NCBI GenBank assembly: GCA_963736715.1 | Contig: CAVTQA010000022.1 | Location: 202,344 to 266,343, forward strand | Source of the DNA: AP-15 sp963736715 | GTDB lineage: Bacteria; Pseudomonadota; Alphaproteobacteria; ATCC43930; CGMCC-115725 | Direction of reading: 5' to 3' | DNA: 64,000 nt | Part shown: one piece after another, positions 37,629-45,967 of the stretch | Position numbering within the stretch: the first letter of the stretch is position 1 | Layout: the number at the start of each line of letters is the position of its first letter | Notes under the pieces: model-generated | Told to the model about the DNA's origin: nothing | Database searches by the model: none | What the model saw: only the letters and a program-made list of their open reading frames with translations | Position numbers and translations under genes: made by a program

Positions 37629-37922
37629 ATGAGCGAGAAGCGTACTTGCGTCTACATCCTCGCCAGCAAACGTAATGGCACCCTTTATGTCGGTGTCACA
37701 AGTGATATTGCGCGCCGTGCTTGGCAACATCGTTCGAATGCTGTCGGTGGATTTGTTCGCGATTGCGGAGTGCATAGGTTAGTGTTTGTCGAGTTTCACG
37801 AGACCATCGCCGATGCGATCCTCCGCGAAAAGCGCATCAAGAAATGGCGCCGCACGTGGAAACTGGAGTTGATCGAGCGCCATAATCGGCAATGGCGTGA
37901 TCTTTACGAGGAGCTGGGGTGA
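37629..37922 (+). CDS. GIY-YIG endonuclease, single-domain, 97 aa
   Basis: Stand-alone GIY-YIG nuclease from ATG 37629. The motif pair is VYI (8-10) and YVG (20-22) in CVYILASKRNGTLYVGVTSD. The catalytic Arg is at 29-30 (DIARRAWQH) and the metal-binding Glu is 67 in the REKRIKKWRR helix; the C-terminal Asn/Trp (RHNRQWRDLYEEL) completes the URI/UPF0213-like form. All catalytic residues are kept. It has no DNA-binding domain beyond the core. It is enclosed by 62-bp inverted arms 12 and 10 bases away, so gene and arms look like one cassette. A weak ribosome site precedes the start. Such enzymes nick or cut DNA at hairpins or short sites; here a role in hairpin mobility is inferred. Confidence 0.92.
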   Translation: MSEKRTCVYILASKRNGTLYVGVTSDIARRAWQHRSNAVGGFVRDCGVHRLVFVEFHETIADAILREKRIKKWRRTWKLELIERHNRQWRDLYEELG

Positions 37923-37932
37923 GAGCGCCGCC

Positions 37933-37994
37933 CGCCCCCTGTTCATGCCAGAGCCTGCCCCTGGCGAAAGCAGGGGGGCAGGTTCTGGGTCCCC
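37933..37994 (-). repeat. 62-bp right arm of the GIY-YIG cassette
   Basis: Reverse complement of the left arm with one change (CAGGCTCTGG to CAGGTTCTGG). Contains the same AGCCTGCCCC-hairpin-GGGG core. Followed by a shortened form of the outer CCCCGC-GCGG repeat. Confidence 0.9.
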
Positions 37995-38045
37995 GCTTGC
38001 GAGGCTGTAATCCAATTCCGCATATCCCACCTTTGCGCCCTTTGC

Positions 38046-38121
38046 TCGTCGTTCCCGCGAAAGCGGGAATCCAGGGATTTAAGTTGCTTGCCCCTGGGTC
38101 CCCGCTTGCGCGGGGACGACG
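38046..38121. repeat. Intergenic hairpin repeats near the cassette
   Basis: Two further hairpins: CGTTCCCGCGAAAGCGGGAA at 38049-38068 and GTCCCCGCTTGCGCGGGGAC at 38099-38118, the latter preceded by GCCCCTGG. A half copy GCTTGCGCGGGGACGACGAA lies at 38153-38172 (partly). They belong to the common alphaproteobacterial repeat type with a CCCGC-GCGGG stem. Confidence 0.75.
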
Positions 38122-39255
38122 AATTGTCTGTCCGCAGGATTTCCTGACAGCCTCTTGCGCGGGGACGACGAACAGGGTGGAGTGCCGCACGCTAATTTTC
38201 GCGACGAGGTACTAGCACGCCGTTCGGGTCGGCTTGAGCGGTAGTGATGAGCACCTCTCGCGCCCCGTCGGCGACCGCGGCCACGGCTTGCACGGCGTTG
38301 ATAATGAGGTTTAGGACGACCTGCTGCAATTGCACGCGATCGCCTATGATGAGCGGCAAACCCTTCCCGAGTTCCATCTGCAGTGAGACGCCGTTCTTCA
38401 CCGCTTCGCCACGGATAAGCTCAATCACCTCGCGGACCGCCTCGTTCATGTCCACGCTGTTCGTCCGGGGCGGCGCTTTTTTGATGAGATCACGGACGCG
38501 GCCGATGACGTCGCCGGCTCGATGGGCGTCCCGGACGATACGAGCGAGCGCCTGCCGCACCTCATCCAGATCCGGCGGTCGTGCATCCAGCCAGCGTAGC
38601 GCTGCCTGGGCGTTGGTGACCGCCGCGGCGATCGGCTGGTTCACTTCATGGGCGATCGAGGCGGTGAGCTGGCCGGTGGTGGCGACGCGGTTGGCGTGCG
38701 CCAGCTCCATCTGCATTTCGCGGTAGCGCCGCTCGCTCTCGCGGGCTTCGGCTTCCGCCCGCTTGCGCTCGGTCAAATCGAGGACGAAAGAAACACCCTG
38801 ATTTCTATCTTCTTCGAACATTGTCCCGCCGATCAGCACGGGCGCGCGGCTGCCGTCCTTCCGGGAGTACTCCTTCTCGAATGGTTGGACAGTCCCGATC
38901 AGCTCCAGCTCTGCCATGGTCCGTGCGTCGCGGTCGCGCCATTCCGGCGCCGTCAGGCTCGTCCAGTGCAGGCGACCCGAGGCGAGATCCTCTCGGTCGT
39001 ATCCCACCATGCCGAGAAACGCGTCATTCGCGTCAAGAATGCGACCTTCGAGATCCCAGATGATGATCCCGATGATGTTGGCGTCGACCAGGCGCCGGAT
39101 CTTCTTTTCGCGCTCTTCAAGATCGCTCTGCAGGTGGACGTTCTCCTCCGTCGCTTTCCGCCGCCGTCTCGCTTCGAACCGCGCGAGCGCCAGCGCCGCC
39201 CCTGCTAAGACGGCGACGATGACGACGGCCGCAGCGATGAGCCAAGTCTTCCGTT

Positions 39256-40249
39256 GTTCTCGGCGGGATGGCTCGAGCCGCTGAACGCCTATTATTCCGA
39301 CAGGTCGCTGACCGATCTCGGCTGGTATGACGAGGGCGACCTTCTCAAGACCGCCCAAGCCTTTCCGCTGTGGTCGGATGGCGAACGCTACGCATTCCCG
39401 ATTACCTCCGAGGCGGTGACCTTGTTCATCAACAGCGATGCGCTGGCAGCCAAGAACCTGTCGGTTCCCCAGACTTTCGACGAGTTGCTGGCCATCGCCA
39501 AGTCGGTTAAGACGAGTGATATGTCGGGAATCGCCATGCGGGCCCAGGCCGGCGGCAATTCGTCCCCGGCGGCCATGAGCTTCGTGTTCTCTTATGGCGG
39601 GGCCATGGTCAAGGACAACAAGGCCGCTTTCGCGAGCCCCGAGGCGATCGCGGCCGTCGAGATGTACGGACAGCTTCTCAGCCAAGCCGGGCCTGTCGGC
39701 GTCGGCAGCTATGAATGGTACCACGTGTTGAACGACTTCGTTCAGGGCAGGACGGCAATGGCGATCGACAGCAGCGTCCTTGCCAGGGACATTTCCGATC
39801 CGGCGAAGAGCCGCGTCGCCAAGCAGGCTGCCTTTGCTGCCTTTCCCCATCTCGAGGGTCGCGCCGCCGTTCCGTTTATGTCGCACTGGCAGGCTTGCAT
39901 CAATGCCAAGTCGCGGAACAAGCGGGCAGCTTTCTTGTTCCTGTTGTGGGCGACAAGCAAGCCGACCTCGCTGCAGACCGCCGCGGCGGGGCTGGCGACG
40001 ACACGGGTGTCGGCTTGGTCGAGCGAGGACTTCAAGAAGGCGTTCGGCTCGCAAGCTGCCGCGGCAGCGCTGACCAACTTGCAAAATGCCGATGTCGACC
40101 GCGCCAAGGCGATTCTTTTCCATCCGCAATCGAGACCCATCCAGGACGCCTTCATGATCGGCGTCAACGAAGTGGCAACCGGAGCGAAATCGGCGAAGAG
40201 TGCAATGACTACCGCCGCCGAGACGGCCAATGCGGCGATCCGTGGATAG
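39256..40249 (+). pseudogene. ABC transporter sugar-binding protein, N-terminally truncated
   Basis: 330 codons ending at TAG 40247-40249. The sequence reads WLEPLNAYYSDRSLTDLGWY, FPITSEAVTLFINSDALAAK, PQTFDELLAIAKSVKTSDMS, then FVQGRTAMAIDSSVLARDIS and WQACINAKSRNKRAAFLFLL. This is the extracellular solute-binding family 1 pattern with ligand-site aromatic residues. The signal peptide and first lobe start are missing at the 39256 junction with the histidine kinase. No permease genes follow. Confidence 0.82.
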
Positions 40250-40624
40250 CGGAGCCGTCTAGAGGTGGTACGCGCGTTATGGCTCGTAGCGCATGGTGAA
40301 AGGACATACTTCTCTCACCCAGCTACTACTTCCTGACCTTCGACGGGATCTGGTAATGTCCGCTTACGGCGCGGTGCGGACGTACACAGCTCTCTTTTTT
40401 ACAGCTACGAGTTGGTCACCGACGGTAGGCAATTCCGCCGATTACACCGCGCCGCATCAAACGGGCCGTGCGTCCTTAAACCTCGGCCTCTGCTGTGATC
40501 GGACCTTCTACCGTTTGCGAGGCCCCTGCCCCACCCCGCCGCTGTATTCTCGAAAAAATCTCAAGAATAAACCCGGTCGAAGCGAGAGGGTCGTTTCGGG
40601 TCCGGTCCGATCAGTGCACGCGTC
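40250..40624. other. Stretch without a recognised gene
   Basis: Between the solute-binding fragment and the IS256-type fragment. Short frames only. Probably includes degraded DNA upstream of the IS remnant. Confidence 0.35.
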
Positions 40625-41112
40625 CGGCGAACATCTTGAACAAGCTGCCAAAGAGCCTGCACACCAAGGCCAAGCGCGCGCTGCAGGAGATCTGGATGGC
40701 CGAGACCAAGAAGGATGCCGTTGCGGCATTGGAAGCCCCTGTTCAGGCCAGGGGCAGGCTCTTTGTCGAAACCTACGGGGTCAAATACGACAAAGCGGCC
40801 GATTGCCTGACCAAGGATCGCGACGCGCTGCTGGCGTTTTACGATTTCCCCGCCGAGCACTGGAAGCACTTACCAACCACGAACCCCATTGAAAGCACCT
40901 TTGCGACCGTCCGGCACCGCACCGTCCGATCAAAAGGCTGCCTGTCGAACAAGACCGCGCTCGCCATGGTCTTCAAGCTGGTCGAAGGCGCCCAGAAAAC
41001 TTGGCGCCGCATCGACGGACACAACCAGTTGCCAAAACTGATCCTGGGTGTGAAGTTCGCCGACGGGATCGAGGTCATCGGCACTTCTGCCGCGCCTCAA
41101 GCCGCCGCCTGA
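40625..41112 (+). pseudogene. IS256/Mutator-type transposase, C-terminal fragment
   Basis: Reads ANILNKLPKSLHTKAKRALQ, then FVETYGVKYDKAADCLTKDR, LLAFYDFPAEHWKHLPTTNP and IESTFATVRHRTVRSKGCLS with the final Glu. The N-terminal half is missing. One in-frame hairpin insertion lies at 40738-40761. It is different in sequence from copies A and B, so a third IS256-group element. Its end abuts a truncated LLM monooxygenase gene. Confidence 0.82.
40738..40761 (-). repeat. Hairpin insertion in the third IS256-type gene, in frame
   Basis: 24 bp; on the minus strand GAGCCTGCCCCTGGCCTGAA then CAGG. Adds eight codons between AALEA and FVETYG. Target AAA^GGC on the minus strand. The loop differs (GGCCTGAAC). 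Confidence 0.78.
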
Positions 41113-41135
41113 TCTTCAGGCCGTCACCAAAATTT

Positions 41136-41696
41136 GGCGATAGCTCCGTCGGCGGCCATACCGATGCGATGTTCCGCGCGGCGGCACGGCACGGGTACCG
41201 CGTGTTGTCGTCGGGCAGGGTCGGGGGTGCGGCGCTGCTGGCCGAGCAGTACCAGATCATCAGGGACGCTTATCAAGCCGAGGGCGTACCTCTGGAGAAC
41301 GCGCACATCATCGTCAACCGCTTCTGTCACATTACCGACAGCAAGGAGGAGGGGCTGTGCTTCGCTGAGAATGCGCGCTACCAATCTCGCCTTGCCTCGA
41401 GCCTGCGGCGGCGCCAGGAGGTCATGCAAGGGACGGTGCTGGTTGACGTGCCGTTCCCCGATGAACCCCCACTCGAACAGATCCACAACGATCTGCTGAT
41501 CGGCGACGTCGAGACCGTGGCCGAAAAGCTGGTCGATGAGATTCGGGCGACACACCCTGTCCACATGTGCTTTTCGTTCAAGGTCGGCGCGACCCCGCAC
41601 AAGGCGGCGATGCGCTCAATGGAGCTAATGATGAGTGAGGTCAGGCCGCGGGTCGAGCGGGCACTCGGTGCGCTCACTCGCAACGCAGCGGATTAA
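41136..41696 (+). pseudogene. LLM-class flavin monooxygenase, C-terminal part
   Basis: About 185 codons of a luciferase-like protein: AARHGYRVLSSGRVGGAALL, then AEQYQIIRDAYQAEGVPLEN and the ending FSFKVGATPHKAAMRSMELM. The first half with the FMN site is lost where the IS256-type fragment joins. Related enzymes desulphonate or oxidise small organics using FMNH2 or F420. Confidence 0.75.
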
Positions 41697-41777
41697 TCCG
41701 GGCTTGCCCGACGGAGCAAGTAACGCGAAAGGCGTCGGCATGCTCGAACTTGAGATCGGCGAACGAGGAGACACCAG

Positions 41778-42480
41778 TTGATCGAAAAGACGCTGGAAAT
41801 CACGACCAAAGACGGCGAGATGGAGACCTTCATCTGCCATCCCGAACGCAACGGACCATCTCCTGCCGTCTTCTTTCTGATGGATGCGCACGGTGTCCAC
41901 GAGGAGCTCAAGGACATGGCGCGCCGGCTCGGCACCGGCGGCTATTACGTGCTGGCTGCCCAATCTCTATTACCGCGCGGGCCGCGATACGATCTATGGA
42001 CCCGATGTGCAGGAGGAGGGTAGCGCCGAGCACAGCCGCATGCGGGCCGTCCGCACCAAGATGACCATTGCTCACCTTTGTTGAGCGACAGAATGAGGTG
42101 AAGAGGGGTGCGGTTGGCTGCCATGGCTACTGCATGAGTGGTCCCTACGCCCTCGCCGCGGCCGCGCGTTATCCGGACCGCATCGCCGCCGCTGCTTCCT
42201 TCTACGGAACCTGGCTCGTCAGCGAGGCCGAAGAGAGCCCCCATCTCTCGTTGGGCAAGGTGAAGGGCGAGCTCTACATTGCTTGCGCTGAACACGACAA
42301 GTTGGCGCCTCTGCAGATGGTCGACGAGCTCCGGACCTTGTTCGCGCGGGCCGGCACTGCCGGTGAAATCGAACTCTATCCCCGGGTTCATCACGGTTTT
42401 GCGTTCCACAACGGTGGTGCTACGACAAGCCGGCCGCGGAGCGCCACTGGGAGCGGCTGATCGCGCTTTATCGGCGATGC
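41778..42480 (+). pseudogene. Dienelactone hydrolase family protein, frameshifted
   Basis: Starts at TTG 41778 with GGAGA upstream. Parts: TLEITTKDGEMETFICHPER, FFLMDAHGVHEELKDMARRL, a frame change near 41965 (SLYYRAGRDTIYGPDVQEEG), another near 42070, then the nucleophile elbow GCHGYCMSGPYALAAAARYP, the Asp strand ELYIACAEHDKLAP and the His region VHHGFAF. So the Cys-Asp-His triad is encoded but in three frames. It would hydrolyse lactone or ester intermediates of ring cleavage. Confidence 0.8.
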
Positions 42481-42672
42481 TTAGTTAGAGTAAGCTCGAC
42501 AGTTCCGCTCCTCCTCAGACGCCGATCCTCATGCCCGCCGGGGCTCGAGCGGCGTCCCGACTGTTGAAGGGGTACCGAGGGCGGCCTGACGGGTCTGATC
42601 TCGAAGCGCCGGGGTCGTCCGAGCGCGATGGGGGTTTATGCCCTCCATTAACTACGACAATCTGCCCGAGCG

Positions 42673-43383
42673 TCACCGCCGTTCGAGCCGGACGTAGGCG
42701 AAATAGCTGATGCTGGCGGTGTGTGTGTCGTCGCTGTCACAAAACACGGCAATATCGACCAGGTGCGCCGGCGCCGCATCCTTCCAGATCTCGGCATAGA
42801 CGCGAGCGAGGTCGATCCGTTCGTCGAGCCATCGGCCAATCCGGTCTTCGCCGGCGTCGACAACGAAGTGCGGGAAGCCGCTGACGTATTTGTATTCGCC
42901 CGGTTTCAGCCGATTGCCCCAGATAACCTCCATGGCGCGCTTCTCGCCACGATCCGTCGCGAACCGAAGAAACAGTCGCGCCGGGTGATCGTCGCCTTCT
43001 CGCGTGCGCTCGTCGAGCGGGCTGCGGATGGGCAACTCGATGTACCACCGCCATGCGAGCATCGGGTAGGCGGCAAGGTCGATGTCGACATGGCGAAACA
43101 GCATCGATGCGCTGTCACGGGTTGCGAACCGCATGCTCGGCACACCGTCTTTGACCGCGAAGGCTATGCTCATCGGAGAACGTGTCCAGAATTTCCGATG
43201 TCGCCAGCCAGAGGGGAGCGGATCGAGCGGGAAGCTCTGCCCAAAGTCCATCACGGTCACGACCGGTCCACCGTCGGGTTTTAAAGGCTCACCCTGCCCG
43301 CCGAAAAAGTGCCAGCCGATGGGACCGACGCCCACAATGAGCGCGACGCATGCAATCAGGAAAAATCGCGCTCTGAAGGTCAT
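42673..43383 (-). CDS. DUF3047-family protein with N-terminal membrane anchor
   Basis: 236 aa, intact. The N-terminus RFFLIACVALIVGVGPIGW is a signal anchor or uncleaved signal. The remainder is the DUF3047 beta-sandwich with VTVMDFGQSFPLDPLPSGWR, YPMLAWRWYIELPIRSPLDE, RLFLRFATDRGEKRAMEVIW and DIAVFCDSDDTHTASISYFA. Function unknown; the fold resembles carbohydrate-binding sandwiches and it probably faces the periplasm. Diverges from the aldolase gene on the other strand by 119 bases. Confidence 0.85.
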   Translation of the reverse strand: MTFRARFFLIACVALIVGVGPIGWHFFGGQGEPLKPDGGPVVTVMDFGQSFPLDPLPSGWRHRKFWTRSPMSIAFAVKDGVPSMRFATRDSASMLFRHVDIDLAAYPMLAWRWYIELPIRSPLDERTREGDDHPARLFLRFATDRGEKRAMEVIWGNRLKPGEYKYVSGFPHFVVDAGEDRIGRWLDERIDLARVYAEIWKDAAPAHLVDIAVFCDSDDTHTASISYFAYVRLERR

Positions 43384-43501
43384 CGTTGCCTTTATACGTT
43401 GTGCAACTGCCGCCTATGCCCCGCCACCGCGCCATCGGAGCGTTGCGTGCGCGGGCAAGGCAGGCGATGCTCGGCAACGTAGAACCCCTCGGAGGAACGC
43501 G

Positions 43502-44296
43502 ATGCCCACGCAAATCGGCGAGAACCGCGCCAAGAAGATGCTGAAAGCCAACGAACTGGTGTTGTGCATGGGGGTCAACCAGTTGGGCACTCCGAACATC
43601 GCGATGATTGCGGCGGCGTGCGGCTTCGACGCGGTCTATATCGACCTCGAGCACAACCCGACATCGCTCGAAACCGCGGCGGGGGTGTGCGTCGCGGCAT
43701 TGGGCATGGGGATTACGCCGATCGCCCGGGTCACCTCGCACGATCCGCACGACGCGACCCGCATCCTCGATTGCGGCGCGCAGGGGGTCATGGTGCCGCA
43801 TGTCCAGAACGCCGCCGACGCTAGATCGATCGTCGAAGCCTGTCTCTATGCCCCGAAGGGCCACCGCTCGGCATTCGGCAGCGGTCCACAGCTCGGCTAT
43901 GCCGCAATCCCGCAGGCCGAGGTTTGCAATATTCTTAACGAGCAGACGCTGTTGATGGCGATGATCGAGACACCCGAGGCGGTCGAGAATGCTGATGCGA
44001 TCGCCGCGGTTGACGGCATCGATGTGCTGCATATCGGTGCCTCGGACTTGTCGACCGAGATGGGCATTCCCGGGCAATACGCTCATGAGCGGATGCATGC
44101 CGCCTTCGAGAGCGTCGCCCGAGCGGCGGAGGGCCACCGCAAGGCAATGGGGGTCGGCGGCGTGCGCCAGGATTTCGAGTTCCAGAGCTGGTTGTTGCGG
44201 CTCGGCGTGCGTTACCTAACCGGCGGCTCCGATGTCGGCTACATCCTCAGCGCCGGGCGCGCCGACGTGAAGCAGTTGCGCGAGCTGAGATTGTAG
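43502..44296 (+). CDS. HpcH/HpaI-family aldolase
   Basis: 264 aa from ATG 43502, with GGAGG 7 bases upstream. TIM-barrel class II pyruvate aldolase: CMGVNQLGTPNIAMIAAACG, then FDAVYIDLEHNPTSLETAAG (metal-ligand and catalytic segment), LDCGAQGVMVPHVQNAADAR and MAMIETPEAVENADAIAAVD (Glu ligand), followed by GIDVLHIGASDLSTEMGIPG (Asp ligand). The enzyme cleaves 2-keto-4-hydroxy acids to pyruvate and an aldehyde. Intact, so one of few functional catabolic enzymes in this half of the window. Confidence 0.9.
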   Translation: MPTQIGENRAKKMLKANELVLCMGVNQLGTPNIAMIAAACGFDAVYIDLEHNPTSLETAAGVCVAALGMGITPIARVTSHDPHDATRILDCGAQGVMVPHVQNAADARSIVEACLYAPKGHRSAFGSGPQLGYAAIPQAEVCNILNEQTLLMAMIETPEAVENADAIAAVDGIDVLHIGASDLSTEMGIPGQYAHERMHAAFESVARAAEGHRKAMGVGGVRQDFEFQSWLLRLGVRYLTGGSDVGYILSAGRADVKQLRELRL

Positions 44297-44324
44297 CGGG
44301 CCGGTATAAGCCGCCGCGTCTGTC

Positions 44325-44530
44325 GAGCCGCTTGACGGAATCATTGCCGTGTTGGCGGACTATATTGGCCCGCACAAGATCACGTGGGCGATCAACTACC
44401 CGCGCCAGGTCACGTATTTTCCCCGGGGCGTCCCGTACGATCTGCGAACGGCTTGAACCAATGTCTTCCGCGGCGCGCCATCAGGTATTGGCTCGGGGGC
44501 GCGATGGGGTCCCGATAGGCGATGCCCGAG
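44325..44530 (+). pseudogene. Amidohydrolase, C-terminal fragment
   Basis: Reads ADYIGPHKITWAINYPRQ, then in the next frame FPGASRTICERLEPMSSAAR and HQVLARG. This is the C-terminal end of amidohydrolase-2 enzymes, with DYPH altered to NYPR. The frame that contains the second part continues into the pentapeptide-repeat gene without a stop. Confidence 0.65.
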
Positions 44531-44613
44531 GTAATTCATCGCCGCGTCAGGATTTACTTGAACTAGAGAGAGAACCTGCACCGCGGCCTGCAGACAGCAG
44601 CAACTCCATTATA

Positions 44614-45003
44614 ATGGAGCCCAACTTCGCGGGCGCGACCCTCACCGAGGAGGCCGACTGCGAGCTCGTGACCTTCGTCGAGGTGGCCAACTTCAGGAGC
44701 GCGACCTTCAAGGAGGAGGCCAACTTCGCGGGCGCGATCTTCAAGGAGAAGGCTGACTTCGCGGGCGCGACCTTCACCAAGGGGGCCGACTTCAGACATG
44801 CGACCTTCACCAAGGCGGCCGATTTCGCGGGCGCGACCTTCAAGGAGGAGGCCGACTGCGCGGGCGCGACCTTCGAGTCACTCGCCAATTTTGTTAATTC
44901 CGAAATGAAATCCCAGACCCAGTTCGATGGAGCATCGTTCCAGCGGATTCCACCCCTGTTCGACGAAACAAAACTCCATGAAGGTACAACGTGGTTTGGT
45001 TAA
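44614..45003 (+). CDS. Pentapeptide-repeat protein, 129 aa
   Basis: From ATG 44614 the sequence is about 15 repeats of the form A(D/N)FAGATF-(K/T)EE, for example PNFAGATLTEEADCELVTFV and NFAGAIFKEKADFAGATFTK. Such repeats fold into a right-handed quadrilateral beta-helix. The tail after EMKSQTQFDGASFQRIPP departs from the pattern. The frame is open upstream into the amidohydrolase remnant, so a longer fusion is possible. The repeat DNA (CGCGGGCGCGACCTTC) is nearly perfect, suggesting recent expansion. Function unknown; not a Qnr-type sequence. Confidence 0.8.
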   Translation: MEPNFAGATLTEEADCELVTFVEVANFRSATFKEEANFAGAIFKEKADFAGATFTKGADFRHATFTKAADFAGATFKEEADCAGATFESLANFVNSEMKSQTQFDGASFQRIPPLFDETKLHEGTTWFG

Positions 45004-45466
45004 TAGTGCGGGTGTCGTTCCGCGTGACTTGCGCAGTTCTGCTGTTGATCGTCATCCATACCCGCCCGGCTTTATCCGGGGTACCGGAAGGGACGTGGCT
45101 CCTCGCTAACCGAGTAGCTGTACAGGTCTTCGAATGCAGCGGCCAGCTGTGCGGCAGAATCGTTGGCTCCTGCGACCGCGTACACCGGCCGGTCAACCCG
45201 ATCTCGACCACCTCAATCCCGATCCCTCATTACGGCAGCGGCACCTTTGCGGTCTCACCATCATTTGGGGTCTGCAGCCCGAGGGTCCGAGCCATTGGAC
45301 CAACGGCTGGCTTTACGACCCTAAAGACGGCGTGACTTATGATGTCACCGCGGAGCTTACCGCGTCCAACACGATATCCGCGCGCATCTATCGCGGAGTC
45401 CCTCTTTTTGGCCGCACCGAAATACTGATCCGTGATCCACAGCTCAGCTTCGACGGACGTTGTTGA
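44991..45466 (+). pseudogene. DUF2147-domain secreted protein, frameshifted
   Basis: Overlaps the pentapeptide gene end. A signal peptide (RVTCAVLLLIVIHTRPALSG) leads to the DUF2147 start (PEGTWLLANRVAVQVFECSG, then QLCGRIVG). A frameshift near 45180 moves the rest to another frame: WGLQPEGPSHWTNGWLYDPK, DGVTYDVTAELTASNTISAR and IYRGVPLFGRTEI. The domain is complete across both frames. Confidence 0.75.
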
Positions 45467-45512
45467 GTGCCGGCACCGTCGTCTTGACGGGGCCCGCCTC
45501 AAGTTCGCACCA

Positions 45513-45560
45513 GACTCGCTCCTGGAGGGAAGTGGATTCGAACCCTCGGTCCCCCGTGGG
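45513..45560 (-). other. tRNA 3'-end-like remnant
   Basis: On the minus strand GAGGGTTCGAATCC then ACTTCCCTCCAGGAGCGAG, with CGGGGGACC before it, nearly the same as at 4257-4295 and 31588-31614. No full tRNA can be folded. Confidence 0.45.
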
Positions 45561-45726
45561 GATGGGATTTTCGAGGCTGCCCCGTTTCGAGCTTTCGGGC
45601 ACTGCCCCCCTGTGAGAAGGGCAGGCGCCTTTGCGAGAGCGAGCAAGGGTCCGAATCTCCGAATCGCGCTTTGCTCCAACATCTGGCCGGTTTGTGCTGT
45701 AGTTCGATCGGCTCGCCGCCGCTCCG

Positions 45727-45948
45727 CTATCTCCGCTCTTCGATCTCGGCGAGGGTAGTCCGCGCCATCTTGATCAGCTCGGATAGCTGACGCCGGCGAG
45801 CGATGGCCTCTGCGGTATAATGACCATGCCGGAGTGCGTTCGTGTTGCCGATGGGGGCGCCGCTTCGTATCCCTCCGGCGATGGCCGCCTTTTGTGAAAG
45901 GGTGTGACGGGGTGTGATTGCGCTGTGGTGCGAAACCGGTGTTTGCAC
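45727..45948 (-). CDS. Small conserved protein with HGxYTAEA motif
   Basis: 73 aa with the central block GAPIGNTNALRHGHYTAEAI followed by a basic helix (ARRRQLSELIKMARTTLAEI). Small alphaproteobacterial proteins of this pattern are common and may relate to phage small-terminase N-termini. It lies immediately beside the IS66 element, in the opposite direction. Role unknown. Confidence 0.55.
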   Translation of the reverse strand: MQTPVSHHSAITPRHTLSQKAAIAGGIRSGAPIGNTNALRHGHYTAEAIARRRQLSELIKMARTTLAEIEERR

Positions 45949-45967
45949 CGGTGCGAGAGACGGTGCG

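Larger units (their letters stand above)
37461..38211. mobile_element. 751-bp MITE-like element carrying a GIY-YIG gene
   Basis: CTAG is repeated at 37457-37460 and 38212-38215, and joining the flanks restores the kinase codons GTG CTA GTC GCT. The ends are imperfect inverted repeats: TACCTGGTTGCGTAAATT on the left and TACCTCGTCGCGAAAATT on the right, about 19 of the first 24 bases matching. A 4-bp CTAG duplication fits the YTAR target of IS5-group transposases, so an IS5-type enzyme probably moved it in trans. Inside are several hairpin repeats and the GIY-YIG cassette. Confidence 0.82.
37385..39262 (-). pseudogene. PAS-domain sensor histidine kinase, interrupted and truncated
   Basis: The minus strand from 39262 reads a membrane helix (TWLIAAAVVIVAVLAGAALA), a PAS domain (IRRLVDANIIGIIIWDLEGR, DRDARTMAELELIG), then the HisKA motif TGQLTASIAHEVNQPIAAAV with the phosphorylated His, and the ATPase N box (VQLQQVVLNLIINAVQAV). 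After PNGVLV it is interrupted by the 751-bp element 37461-38211, and resumes LVAVKDSGPGLAPASLERLF (G box) until 37385. The N-terminus is missing at 39262, where a solute-binding protein fragment begins on the other strand; the C-terminus is missing beyond FEAFYT. Resembles kinases of the two-component type with NQP motif. Confidence 0.85.

Noticed and set aside
38192..40129. A 645-aa histidine kinase as one intact protein
   Set aside because: Residues before the membrane helix are antisense to the solute-binding gene, and the ATPase domain is cut by the 751-bp element.
44614..45003. A Qnr-type quinolone-resistance protein
   Set aside because: It is shorter, uses a simple A(D/N)FAGATF repeat and lacks Qnr loops; only the general fold is shared.
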